DNA from: Bombus terrestris
Taxonomy: Eukaryota > Arthropoda > Insecta > Hymenoptera > Apidae
Length of the DNA: 64,000 nt
NCBI RefSeq assembly: GCF_910591885.1
Contig: NC_063274.1
Location: 5,146,001-5,210,000, forward strand
Direction: 5' to 3'
Part shown: positions 52,053-64,000 of the stretch, piece after piece
Numbering within the stretch: position 1 is the stretch's first letter
Layout of the letters: each line of letters opens with the position of its first letter
Translations under genes and position numbers: made by a program
The notes under the pieces: model-generated
What the model was told of the DNA's origin: nothing
Seen by the model: only the letters and a program-made list of their open reading frames with translations
The model's database searches: none

Positions 52053-55000
52053 CTAGCCATTCATTGGCACTGGTAAAGGACATTGCACTTGCCATACGAT
52101 TAGATGACTTTGTTCTCCATGTTCTTCAGCATTTGCAGCAATAGCACTGTTAGATCGTTCCATAGTATCTTCTGTGTCTTCTCCATCACCTGAACAAAAT
52201 AATTCACAATTACTTGATAAGTGATTAAACAAAAATACACAGTAAAAGTAAATAAAAAGTGCGATTATCAGTTGTCTTTTGTACAATACGATGCATGTCA
52301 GCTGGAAATGCCCAACCCCCAGAGAATGAAAGAAGCAGGACAATTGTATGGTGTACAATTGCTTGAGAAACGGAGGTGCAGACACAGCTTTTCTATTAAT
52401 GAAAATTATTGTAAGAATAGTTTGTGCTATACAAAAGCTAATGACTTTTCATTGACTGCTCTTATTTGTCAATCCAGAGCAACAATTATAATGAGAACAC
52501 TTGTACATAAACACCTATACATCTTAATGCCGATATTTTCATAAAGAAATGAGAATAATTATTTCAATGTCAGGTTAGAAATGTATCTAACTACTAGCGA
52601 ATTTGTTAGTTTAGAATTTCATTACACCGTGCACAAAACATACTCTCAATAGTTAGTATAAGTTTCGTTGGTAAATAACACAAACGATATATCCACTCAA
52701 TCAAACAGTTATGTAAATCGAATAAAGATCCATCAACCGCTTTTCATTTTTCTCTGGGGGCATACCTGACCAACTGCCATACAATCAGATGAGTCGCCAC
52801 GTCACTCTCGTCTTCCGCCTCATCTGCTGCAAGTGTTATAATTGTATAAAACAACATCTTGATTATGTTTTTATATACCCAATGAATTTAATTTTTCGTG
52901 TTTATAAGGTCATTAATCGAATATGTTAAGAACACAATATTAAAATTATAAATATTACTTACCAACTCTGAAATCTATATAGCCTTCACCACCTGAAAGA
53001 ACAAGCATTGCCGGTTGAGAACCATCTGACACTGCACTTTGACCACCATGACCTGCAATATAAATTCAATAATGTAATATATTAATTTATTTCTAAAAAT
53101 TAATAGTAACCAATCAATTATAAACGAACATACCAGGCACTGCAACGAACATTTTTACTGCATCTCTATGTCCATGAAAGCTAAGTTGAGCATGAGCCAT
53201 ACTGCAATAAGGTATGTAACTACCGGGCGTAACACCACGATCCGAGGCAAAAATTCTGATACCAACGCCCGGTGCATCACCTTTAGCATTTCCTACTTGA
53301 ACTCTGGATACTGCCATTGATCCACCAGCACCTGTTTTACATACATCTTTTATTCATAAACATTTTATTATCATAAACATTAACATTTAGTTTTGTTATT
53401 AACTTCTACAACAACATAATCAATTTTTTTAACTTACTTTCAGATAAAGGAACAGAGATTATTACTCCGTTTCCTGTGCCGATCCACAGCCTGTTGGAGG
53501 AAATAAGTAATGCAGTAATTCTTACAAATGAGAAGCCAAGTTTCCCAGTTCCAAGCATTTTGCTAACATAAGGTTCAATATCAACATCCTGAAGATGTTG
53601 ATAAGTGTGAGCGTGATAGAGTCTTAGTGTTGAATCTAATCTAATGCTGACCCACACTCCTTCACCCAGCCAAGCTAATTGTCTCACTTGCGACTCTCGC
53701 CGTGGGTGAGCATCCACAGTGCACTGAAAGTTTAAATTATAAAAATGTCATTAATATGTTAACACAGTTTACTACAAATTAAAATTTTGAAAATATAGAT
53801 AAGTATAACGTATATACCTCAACAGTCATTAAAACTGGATCTATTACATGAATTTTATTTCTATATCCGCACCATACTGTTTTACCACTAACGGCAGCCA
53901 TACACCTAATTGAGTGTTGTGGACTACCCAAAGTAATCACATGGTACTGAGACAGATCCCATTGCCCGTCTGGACCTCTTCGAAATAACGTAACGGTTCC
54001 GTCGGCAAGAGCAACAAGAACTCGTCCTTGTACATGTCTAAAAGGAAATATATATATCACATATGTATTGCAAATTAAAATACAACAATGATTTAATGTA
54101 TAGTAAAAGTTACATACACGATAGCCAATGCGGCATCCTTCAATTTGACTGAATGCAAACAAACTGACCATTTAGCGACAGCTGAATGAACAAACACTGT
54201 ACCATTCTGAGCTCCAAGCCACATTGTCGGTTGTATTGAAGACATTTTTTCTATAGGTGCATCTTCCTCAACTTTATTTTCTTTCTCCTCATTTTCATCT
54301 TCTTTTTCATCCAGTTGTGAGTTTGATGCCTCTAAATTAGCTTTCACAAAGTATACCTTCCCTAAATTTATCGTTTCGCTATCTACATTTTCCGAACTTT
54401 GTGGTTCAGTAGTAATACTTTGATTAACATCATCCGATTTTTTAACATTTTCATTATTTTGTTCTTCTGATACATTTTCAGATTCATTTTTGTTTTTTTC
54501 CACCGAGGCTTGAGTTTCCTGTTTATTTTTTTGAGTGTTCTGTTCAGTATTTGAAGTCGTATTTACTTCGTGATTATCGTTCTCATTCACTCCATTAGCA
54601 GTTTGAACTGGATCTTCGTTCATAGCTTGAGTGTAATCACTCTCTTTGGCTCCAGGTACACTTGCAATGCAAAGTAAATGTCCTTGACAAACGCTAAAGA
54701 CTTCCAAAATATCCGCTGGATTGTTAGCATCTATCACAGTAACTTTTGACATCTTTTGAGTCGATGTACAGATCCACACCAATGAGCTAAGATGTTGCTC
54801 TAATTGTTCTGCCTCGACCCTTTGATTTTCATTCTCTTGAAGCTCCTTATCTAAATGTTCAACAGCATCTTCCACTTCATTTTTTGTGTTCGTACTTACT
54901 TCTTGAGCTTCAGCAGCATAAAACACACTTCCTCCAACCATACAACCACCGTCTCGTGTTTTACCACCACTTAGGTTTACACCAGCACCACACCATATCT

Positions 55001-58000
55001 AAATAATGAAAGACAAAATAGAATATGGCGCTAACTGTGTGTTTAGATCTGATTACATAAAAACAATTACACATATTTTATATATTAATAACAAATAAAT
55101 GCACCTTCATGCCAGGTTCAGATTCCTGTAAAGGTCTGCAATAAACTGGAACAGGAACGGGTTGTCTAACTGGAGCACTTGGTTTTCCAGGTAAACTCCA
55201 ACCATAAGCATGTAATCGCCCATCCTCTTTCCTAACATGTGCACGGACTTGACGATATTGCTCTCTTCGTTCATTTGCACGTCTTGCTACGAGTTTCTCA
55301 GAAGATCTGTAAGAATGTATCAAAAGAACATTAATTATTCGATTATTTTTGCAGTACACATGATCAAGACAGAATTTTGAATTATAAAGTTAGTAGATTT
55401 ACTGAATGCTGTTATTTGTTCAACCATATATTCCTATGAAGATTCTCTTGATCACGGAATATTTTCTTGAATTCGAATGAAGCTTTAATCCAATCGTTCT
55501 TTCCATCATCTTGTATAACAATGTTCAGGTTCGTTATTTATACAATAAGATTTACATATATATATCCACGTGTAGAAGCGAAATGTTAGACATAGAGCAG
55601 AACAGATTTACCTGCTGGCCAATAAGCACCCCACCGAAAACCAGAATAACCAGGTATCTCTTGACAACGCCATGAAGGACAGGCAAGGACGAAACCCGAA
55701 CGCGAAAATCAAAGCGCAGAGCAAGAGTGAAATAAAAGCCAAGTTTATAACATAGTCAAAACTTCATTTATTTGTTGATCAATAATGATCATATATTATC
55801 TTTCTTTTAAAAATGTACAAACTTTTATTTACAAAACTATTGCTTTTCCAGCATGACTTTGGAAAGATAACAAACAATTTACTTTGTTAAATAAGTCATT
55901 ACTATTCTGAAATAATAAATGGTAGATTGATTTATATAATAGGTATATGTAAGCAATTTTCCGTTTCAGTACAGACGATTATTTATAACTTCATTAATAT
56001 TACGAGAAATAGATAGATGTATTAATGAGAATAAGATTATCAAAAGGGATCTGTGTGCCACGGACCATAATCCTCAGTCCTTCAATACTTTATACTGCGC
56101 ATAGAATATACACCCACAATTTTTTTTCATAAAAAATGGCAGGTAAGAGGGAAATCGTAATTTGTTAAAAACCATCACATTTGCAAATTGCTGAGGCAAC
56201 AAATTATTTAGAAATGACTCACATTTCTTAAGAATGATCAAGAGTAATTGAGAGTCGTGACAAAAGATTATGGATCCCAACTGACCAAAGAGGACTCTAA
56301 TCTGGAAAGATGATATCGATTCAAAAAAAAAAGATTATAAGTCAAGATATCGAAATTCTACCCCACCAAGAGTAAAAATCTCTTGTTGTTGCAATAGCTT
56401 TGGTAAAAATATTAAAATAAACTTTACATATAAAATTTGTACAGTGATTGTGTATATCTCTCTGTCAAAATTTTCGTTGTAAAAACAATCACAGTTATTA
56501 AAATTGTAGTTAGAAGAGGGCGTGATGGTAAAAGAAAAAAATCTCTATCTGAAAGATAGAGATTATTTGTCAGACTTCAGTGTCAAATTGTTATAATATC
56601 TAGGTGCGTGTATAGAATTTGATTGATTTCTCACATGGTGTCTCCCTGGTCGAAAAACTCATGGCGACCTTTCAACGTACGTCTACGCATGGTATCCAGA
56701 GGCGGTGCTGGGACAACTTGATTGGTTGGTGCACTATACCTCATATGAGGCAATGTGTTTGGTCCACGAACTAAGGCTCCTCGATCCGCAGGTCCTGTGA
56801 AGAGACTACTAAAACTACAAACAAGACAAAAGAAAGTAATAAATCGTTATCGCATTCGATATTTCAGTTTCTTTCTATGTGAAATGATACTAACAACTTC
56901 CATACAGATACTTTTCCACTTGATATACTAGAAGGATCAGTCTTTGTTGCTCTTATCATCTCTGTCCATCTAACTGCTTCTTGAAGTTCCATGAAACGTT
57001 CCTTATATTGATTTCTCTCCATAAGCACCCTAGCCATCTCGACTCTGGTAAACCTCTTCCTTTGTGCTAATGATACATCTTCTTCATCGTCACTTTTGGC
57101 TGCTTTTGCTGCTGCCTCTGCCTCTTCCTTAACTTTTTTCAATTCTTCTTCAAGAGTAGTGACCTTCTGCCGTAAACGTTCTCTAGTTTGTTGCAAGCCC
57201 CGAACTTCTTCGCGTAATATTTCTTGTTCACTGAGAAACATATTTACTTATGTATATATTGCATATTTACAAAATAATACTTACTTATTATCACCTCAAA
57301 AACGACATTTTACCTTGTGAGTTCATCTACTTTCACGATTAAATCATCTTTTACAATATTAAGCGCATTTCTGAAAAATAAATGTGATATATAAAATGTT
57401 ATAATAAATATACTACAATATTATTATAAAATATATAAAAGTACTCACTTTGTAGCTAGCAATTCATTGTTTTCCATAATAAGGTTTTCCACTTCTTTTC
57501 CCATCCCTAATAAAATATTATTTTTCATAATTAATACAACAAAACATAAATGCTTTCATTGCTAGCGATACATATATTAATATATCTTACCAAAGAAGTT
57601 GTCATTGACTGCATACGAGGTTATTTATATCATGCGATTATTAGTCAAAATATGACCACAGCCAACAGAAGTAAGGAGGTAAGCAATGAAATATAAAATC
57701 ACATTAGTACATACTTTTCCATATAACTCAAACAGAAAACTTGTAATTTCTAAAGGAAGGACGGTGGTAGAAAATAGTCAATTTTGAATAACGAATAATA
57801 TTAACAAATATTTTGCAACACCAATAAAGTTAACTATCTTTTACTACTATCCTTTTTATATAATTGTTACTATTTATGTGATGTAGATAATATTGTAAAA
57901 CTTTTATTTCATTAATATTTTATAATTATAATTTTAATATTAACCCTCAGAGTTCCAGAGAATTAAGTGTAAGACCTAATTGTTAACTTAAGAATTTGGC

Positions 58001-60006
58001 ATGCAATATTGATTTTATTTGGATATTGATTTTATCAACATTAGTATATAGGAAAGTTGAGCATGCTTGATTAATATAAAACGAATATTGTACTATTCGA
58101 TTCGTCAATGACTATATTCATCGCAATGTACACATCATCTTAGTTTTGCATGAGAGAATGAATTTGAGAACTCAAAGGATTAACAAATAAATAATGATAT
58201 TTGTATAAACGTTTGGTTATTTTATGAAACATACCCGACGAGGCATATTCCCCAGGATGTACCCAACTACCTAAGATTTTAAGGACAAGGACAGTATTAG
58301 TTATAAGACTCTCAAATTATGTCAAACATTAAACTGTTTAACAACAGTTACCGGTAATATCTGCTCCTTCATCCATTTCACCCAATGCATCAGCATCTTG
58401 AAAACTCAGTTCCTGGTACAATGTGTTACCACTTCGTTGCTCTCTTTCTGTTCTGCTTCTTCCACCAGAAGTAGCTAACTTTTCTACAGTCGGTGATGTC
58501 GGTGTAACCAAAGGTGGAGGTATTTCAGTTTCTGGACTCTCATCTATAAATTAAAAAATAAAAGTAGAAACATAATATTACAGAACGAAAGTTTTACAGA
58601 AGGAAAACAACATACGTCTAGAAATTGCAGTTGTTTTGTTTGCTTGTACTGGTTTATCTGTTAATTGACTTTTATCAGATGTTTCAATAGCAGCTTCACT
58701 GCTACTGTCCAACATTTCAGTTCTTAAATTAGCAACAACATTTGGTGGACTTTCCTGGTCAACATCTTCTGCATTTATGCTAGCTTCTAAGCTCTGAAAG
58801 CCATAACTCAATGGTCCAGAACTTCGAGACATGTGAGTTAAGCCAAGAGATGGTAAACGAGATGGACCACGGCCACTAGATGAATTTTCTAATCTCTCTG
58901 TACTTCCAACTAACATCTTTGTCCTTTCCATATAATCTACATGCGTTTTAAATAGTTCCGTATATCTCTCATGTAGTCGAGTATATTCACGTTTCAATTC
59001 AGCTTCTTTTTCTTCAAGACGAACAACTAAAATATGTTAAAAATGATATCCCATGTCTGCCTTAACAATTTTATTACAAGGATTATAGTATATTACAGAA
59101 CACACTCTAGATTTTGCTATAAACATACGATATGTCCAATTTAAATGTATGTATGTTATTATTTTCGCAATTATTAAAAAATTTTTCGTATTTTTAATAG
59201 TTAGAGAAATAATAGCATATATACATTTAAACCAGATATACTATATACAGCATAAAAGTAAATCATTCACCATATGTTAAATATCCCATAACAATAAATA
59301 AAGCACTTAATAATAAAACATACTTTTAGAAGTATACATGCAAATACTTGAAGTCCCACAGATACATGTTTATACTATTAATCAATTAAATAAAAATAAA
59401 ACAAAAACTTTCTACTCTACTGTAGAGGGATGTTCTGTGAAGGGATGAACTGAGAGAGCCATTAGCAATTGTACCGTGATCATGTGAATTCTTTGTTTTC
59501 AATTCCAGCATTCTTACAATTGATTCCAAACTATCAATTTTTGATAAAAGTTCTTTTCTTTCATCTTCTGCTACATCTTCAAGCTCCAGCAATTTCTAAT
59601 CAAAAAGTCATGAAGGTTACTTTTTCTCAAAGAATGTTGTATATAATTCTAAGTGAAACATCAAGATTAGAAAGCATTACAAAAATTTGAATTATACCTG
59701 ATCAGATGCTTTTCTTAATTGTTTTTCCCTTTCATATTGTGTAACAAGTTGTTCATTGTCTTCCCTTAATAACTCTAATTCAACTTCACGCTCTTGGTTT
59801 TCGGTATAAGATATGTCTAGACATTCTAAGACATTGACTAGGAGGGGCATTAGGTCCTTGACCACATCTTCGTCATAACGTGCTATCATTTTTTCAAATT
59901 CTTGATAAATACTACCAGCCAGAGATTGCACTTTCTCTGACATGACCACATGACTATCCTCATGGGTCCCATATACAGTTTCTTGATCCATCTCTATTTG
60001 ACTCAT
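52053..60006 (-). CDS. syd: Sunday driver: JIP3/JIP4-family motor and JNK scaffold protein
   Basis: Sixteen coding exons: 60006..59698, 59595..59475, 59026..58616, 58543..58352, 58270..58235, 57506..57449, 57370..57314, 57230..56895, 56814..56635, 55306..55105, 54998..54118, 54037..53818, 53723..53438, 53331..53134, 53052..52963, 52189..52053. Phases agree throughout, giving 1237 residues, close to known family members. The protein links kinesin-1 and dynein/dynactin to vesicles and binds JNK kinases. Domains: RH1 at about 20-100 with an adjoining coiled coil to ~165; NTLYQELSFQDADALGEMDEG in exon 4; leucine-zipper coiled coil at ~357-440; RH2 at ~452-491 (RKRFTRVEMARVLMERNQYK); an acidic, Asn/Gln-rich low-complexity linker in exon 11; and a WD40-like C-terminal propeller from ~900 (GRVLVALADGT, DAHPRRESQVRQLAW, YCSMAHAQLSFHGHRDAVK). 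The last exon ends HLIVWQVQ...MNG. An alternative last exon is listed separately. The start matches the RH1 N-terminus; an acceptor-like TTTTAG just upstream implies a non-coding first exon. Confidence 0.95.
52744..52826 (-). CDS. syd: Alternative last coding exon of syd
   Basis: The acceptor TTGCAG|CAGATG is in the same phase as the main last exon (52189..52053). It encodes a short acidic stretch, then THLIVWQLVRYAPREK and a TGA at 52746-52744. The main exon also ends in SHLIVWQ, the conserved closing strand of JIP3/4 (HIIVWQ). The two exons therefore look like a duplicated terminal exon used mutually exclusively, giving 1219 or 1237 residues. A GTATGC after VR could act as a donor, but its phase does not fit the next exon. 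The acceptor is a NAGNAG pair. Confidence 0.75.
58235..58270 (-). CDS. syd: 36-nt cassette microexon of syd
   Basis: Twelve codons (SWVHPGEYASSG with the split Gly) lie between a CTTAG acceptor and a GTATGT donor. Both sides are phase 1, so inclusion or skipping keeps the frame. It falls between the conserved LYQELS segment and the leucine zipper. Alternative use is inferred from its size and symmetry. Confidence 0.7.
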
Positions 60007-61564
60007 TTTTTATACCTAAAATACAAAAATTTCTAATAAATATTATTAAGTCATTTGACTTTCTTATACCATAATTTAAATTTTCTGTTTGATTCCTATT
60101 CCATATTTTTAATTTTTCATTAATGTATCACAGTAATGTCCTAAAGTAGTTTTTAGGCATTCTGCCAAGTAAGGTGCATATATTACAAAATAGGAATGAC
60201 AAGTCAAAAACAGTATTGCACAACTACAGAAGAAAGTAAATTTTCATTATTGCGCACTTAAACAAGGGGCAATTTATATAAGGGAATTGATATAAACATG
60301 TAGAAACGATCGTTGCACTCAACTCTTAACAGTCAATACTTTGACTTTACTTCGTATGGTAATCGAGAGAATTTTTTAAAAAAGCTTCAAATAGCAAGAC
60401 ATGGTTAAAAAACATGAATCGCATATTCTTTACGCGGTTTAATATTAATCGTTACTTTATGTCGTACTAATTGCCAAATACGGTTAAAGAATTCTTGACG
60501 AATGTTTGTAAGAAATTCAAATGTCAGACGCATAACTGCACATAACCTTTCACGATACACAATTCAAGATCGAATACACTTTTAAAACGAGAAGATTAAA
60601 TCAGGTCATCACGAATTCACATTACAAAACTGGTGAATCCCGTCGTACATGATCATTTGCAATATCACTATTTTTAAATATCGGAAGGTTCCCCAGAGGG
60701 ACAACGAGGTGGAAGGTGGAACGTCTTGCCTTGAAGTGGCCCGTTCCGTGTTGTGATCTGTGACGTTTCGCAACCACTAAACTCTTGCTTCTCCTTTTTT
60801 TCCCGTTGTTTTTCTCACTTGATTGAACACTTGTGTAAAACGTTGTACCCGATCATATGAAACGCACCAAGGCGGCGCGGACTAGAGGGAACATTTTTCG
60901 TGCATTACGTTGTTCAATCTGACATTAGCCAATTTCATTAGTTTCTGTCAACTCTGTTGACGATCGTCTTTATACGCAAATTTTCGCCATTTTTTTTTTC
61001 TACTCAGTACCGACCACGTACCGACCACGCACCGACCAATACTACAAACGTATGGTCGTCTCCTGACGTGTTCACAAATAAACCTATGAAATCACAAGAG
61101 ATGGAAACATTTTTCCGTTTCCATCATGCCCGTTAGATGGCCGAGTCTTCATTCTGTTTCCACAGAATCCTAATCTGTAGTTCTAATATCTGATAATATG
61201 TAGCGCTATAAGATTCCTTAATTCGACTGCAATATTTACGTAAGATAGGTACTGCATATCTCTATAATGAATCGTACTTTCAAGTTATCGCAATACTTCT
61301 TTAAAAACGCACTATTATATGTTAACAATATGTATAAATACGTCCAAATTGTCCAAATTTTTGAAGGCTTTATTTGTATTGTTATTTAGTGGGATAACAA
61401 ATATTGTTAAATAAAAAGAAAAGCGACACATTGAATGAAAAGATATAAAAATAAATATGTTACATTTTCAATTAGAAGATAATGTACAACTACGTGAAAC
61501 ATATCGCATACATTATAATAAAATTTTGCTAACTTTACACATTAGAAGTCATTTAAAATTATAA
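60007..61564 (-). promoter_or_regulatory. syd 5' flank and mle 3' flank
   Basis: The two genes are head-to-tail with 1.56 kb between stop and start. The part from about 60.65 to 61.1 kb is richer in GC and CpG and is the probable syd promoter and non-coding first exon. An 11-bp repeat (GTACCGACCAC) occurs three times at 61007..61038. On the minus strand AATAAA at 61374-61369, about 190 bases past the mle stop, is a plausible mle poly-A signal. Confidence 0.5.
61007..61038. repeat. 11-bp tandem repeat, three copies
   Basis: GTACCGACCAC occurs twice, followed by GCACCGACCA. It lies in the presumed promoter region of syd. Confidence 0.85.
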
Positions 61565-64000
61565 TCAGTAACGACTACGAAAACCTCCTCCTCTACCACC
61601 CCAAATTCCACTGCCTCTTCCACGTAAATTACTCATTCCGTATCCTCTATTACCACCGCCACTGTATCCACCGTAACTGTTTCTTGAATATCTACTACCG
61701 CCTTCACCATAAAGGCTTCCGCGATAACCGCCAGCTCCGCGCATTAATTTTGCGGGATTACCGTTCCCCGAATGAAAACCAGTCGAATATCTCCTTGGTG
61801 GTCTTTTTGAATAGGAACCACCTGTAACCTGATCCAGTTCATAACGGCAAGCATTCATTCCGCAAAGCGATTTGATTACATTTAATACCTAAAAAAAAAA
61901 AAGCAAAGCAAAAGCAAAATTTCGTAATATTTAAAAGAAGAGTAATGCAGCAAAAAACATTGATATATAGAATAGTACTTTTTGTTCACTAGGATTTAAT
62001 TGCAGAATAGTTTCAGGTTCTTTTGCAGCTTTCACAACGAGACTTTCTAATGCGGGTCGTAAAGCTACTATTGCTGCTGCATGAGTCGGATCCATATCTA
62101 AGTTGATCCAGTTATCCAGTTTTACTACATTATTGACGTACTCGACCTTTCGAGAACCAAATAATAACAAATGAATCGGTGATACCATAGTCATTTGTTT
62201 ACAAGATACTGCTCTTGTACGAATCTGTGAATAAAAATAAATTAACATAATCCCAAGATTACTTAAATTTATTACATCAAAAAGAGTAATTTTACCTTTT
62301 CCCCGAATACGAATAATGGAAATGGGAAATTTTGCTCAAAATTACTGCAATTCACTGACGTTTTGTGAATCAACGCTGCTTTAGATTCAGTAGTAAGAAC
62401 CTTTCTTTTTTCTTTGTGATAGCAAACATTTGGATAAAGACCCATACATAATAATGCAGTAATTGTATCAAGACGAGTATCTGCACCAGCGTGATAATTT
62501 AACGGTGTAGGGGAAAGAGTTTTTTCCGGAAATCCCGCACTTACCAAAAGTGCTTGCAATTGATTCTATAAATATAAAATATTGTTAATATATTGTTTTA
62601 CACTATATAAGAAGGCATTATTTATAGTTACCTTAGCTTCCCATGTCACTCTTAATGTGGGCATACTTAAATTTTTCGAATCACAAAATGTTTGTTCTTC
62701 ATACTCTCCCATAGATCTAGCTTCTTCCCATGCTTGGAAAGCATGTAACATTGCTACATGATCGCTATACCTTGCACCAGCAAATGATTTTTGTTGTGCA
62801 GATAACCGTCTCAGATCAGGTCCCATATTATACACTTCTAGAAATGTTGTACTATTCGCAGCCATTGTTGAAAGTGCATCACCCACACAAAATATACAAC
62901 CTAAGATCATCATTTTACCCAAACGTGGTTCTATTGGTAATCGAGCCAATATTTTTCCAAGAGGCGTTAATTCATTATTTTCATCCAAACATTTCATCTC
63001 TGAAATAAATTACAATTATAAAAAAAGATAGTTTTAAACAGTAATGTGACAAATATTTATATTTGATAATGTTCAATGGAGGGAACGTACCGCGTAATAC
63101 GACCTCTGCTTCGATTACAGCATCTATTGGTGGTGGTTCAATTGCTTTTGACAAGAACTTTCCAATACTTCCTAATCTTAATAATTTAATACTCAATGCT
63201 AGCTCGTGTAAAGGCGTTCTAAACATTTCGGGTGTCATATGTTCGTCCATTTTATTGTATCGCGCTTTAGAACATAGATGGAAACAATACCCTGGTCTAA
63301 CACGGCCTGCTCGACCCTTTCTTTGTTCTAAGTTTGTCTTACTAGCCCAAACAGTAGCATAATTCGTCATATTATTATGAGAAGTAAAAAGCTTCATTTT
63401 AGCTTTGCAAGAATCTATTACATAAACTACATCGTTAATTGTGATTGAGGTCTCGGCAATATTTGTTGCTAAAATAATTTTCGTTATTTCTGGCATTACA
63501 GGTTCGAAAACTTTATGTTGATCTTCTCTTGGTAATTGTGAATGCAGTGGTATAATCATGTAACTTGATCCCCCATAAATAGGGTGTTGTTGTAAATGTT
63601 TCATTAATGCAAATATTAAGTTCCAACCAGGTAAAAATATTAGTATAGCACCAGATATATTCTGTTTCTTAATGTGTTTTAGTAGAGCTTCTATAAGTTC
63701 AAAGCTTATCTCCTTTTCATTAAGTTGCGCCATGACATTCTTTGTTTGTATAGAGTACTGTATGTCAATAATTTTATTTAAATTTTCTTCTGGTTCTCCT
63801 TCCATTGGTAGATCATCTGTATCTCGACTTTTTCGTTTCCTTGAATCCAAAGGTGGTACAAAATTTGTTAATTGTATACAATCTTCTAAGAAATATTGTT
63901 GTACTGGATACGATCTTCCAGGTATTTCTATTACCGGACAATTATTGAAGTAATTACTGAATAACGTAGTGTCGACCGTAGCAGACATTAGAATAATTCG
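61565..64000 (-). CDS. mle: Maleless / DHX9-type DEAH-box RNA helicase, C-terminal part
   Basis: Exons on the minus strand: 64000..63091 (runs off the window), 62999..62632, 62565..62296, 62224..61979 and 61888..61565. Phases agree, giving the last ~705 residues of a protein usually near 1,250-1,300. Helicase motifs visible: RIILMSATVD (III), GAILIFLPGW (IV), ILATNIAETSITI (V) and EQRKGRAGRVRPGYC (VI). These are followed by the HA2 winged-helix part (ELTPLGKILARLPIEPRLGK), the OB-fold region (YPNVCYHKEKRKVLT, KTSVNC) and a Gly/Arg-rich RNA-binding tail ending GGRGGGFRSRY. In Drosophila, mle remodels roX RNA for dosage compensation. Bees have haplodiploid sex determination, so the more general DHX9 role in unwinding RNA in the nucleus is likelier here (inference). 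The dsRNA-binding domains and Walker motifs lie beyond the right edge. Confidence 0.95.

Noticed and set aside
52221..52544. 107-codon plus-strand open frame
   Set aside because: Antisense to the intron before the last syd exon; no recognisable protein.
56635..56814. Premature end of syd after GRHEFFDQGDTM and TGA
   Set aside because: The apparent stop lies in the donor GTGAGA; splicing at AT|GTGAGA joins in phase to the exon starting at 55306 and restores the conserved SSEKLVARR continuation.
1..64000. tRNA or rRNA genes
   Set aside because: I looked for A/B-box pairs such as GGTTCGA with matching arms on both strands and found none that fold; short matches (for example near 7681 and 30465) lack the rest of the cloverleaf.

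Overview
The window is nuclear DNA of a bumblebee (Bombus or a very close relative). Four arguments support this. The genes have introns with GT..AG borders and insect-type proteins. The defensin on the minus strand has a mature region that, from memory, matches bumblebee defensin-1. The DNA is AT-rich with CpG-rich patches, as in Hymenoptera. The transposon remnants (mariner-type short elements, jockey-type non-LTR ends) are of kinds common in bees. Species was not determined.

Four protein genes are supported, all on the minus strand, in transcription order from the right edge: (1) the C-terminal ~705 residues of maleless/DHX9, a DEAH-box RNA helicase (64000..61565, 5' part outside the window); (2) sunday driver (syd, JIP3/JIP4 family), a kinesin/dynein-JNK scaffold, with a complete coding region in 16 exons plus an alternative last exon (60006..52053); (3) a complete catalase in 8 coding exons, the first encoding only 18 residues and separated from the rest by a 10.3 kb intron (45321..28173); (4) defensin-1 in three exons (20145..18229) with a TATA box, an arthropod initiator and a kappaB-like motif upstream. 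Exon joins were read by hand; the phases agree across all joins of each gene. The genes are not known to share a pathway, although catalase and defensin-1 both belong to stress and immune physiology.

The left 18 kb has no gene I can recognise. It holds mariner-like short elements (6973..7174; 11661..11889; outer ends of a nested pair at 2110..2955), a Tc1/mariner-type transposase remnant with long inverted ends (2194..2854), and a retroelement cluster at 9.98-12.13 kb. In that cluster two jockey-type 3' ends lie tail to tail around a third non-LTR fragment, and a mariner-type element interrupts one of them.

Between defensin-1 and catalase lies a local satellite: 19 copies of a 162-bp unit (about 23668..26766), with recurring variant pairs that show higher-order structure. 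Next to it are a fresh 190-bp tandem duplication (21003..21380) and a 17-base poly-C tract. The catalase 5' flank to the syd 3' end (45.3-52.05 kb) is AT-rich with no recognised gene. No tRNA, rRNA or CRISPR was seen.
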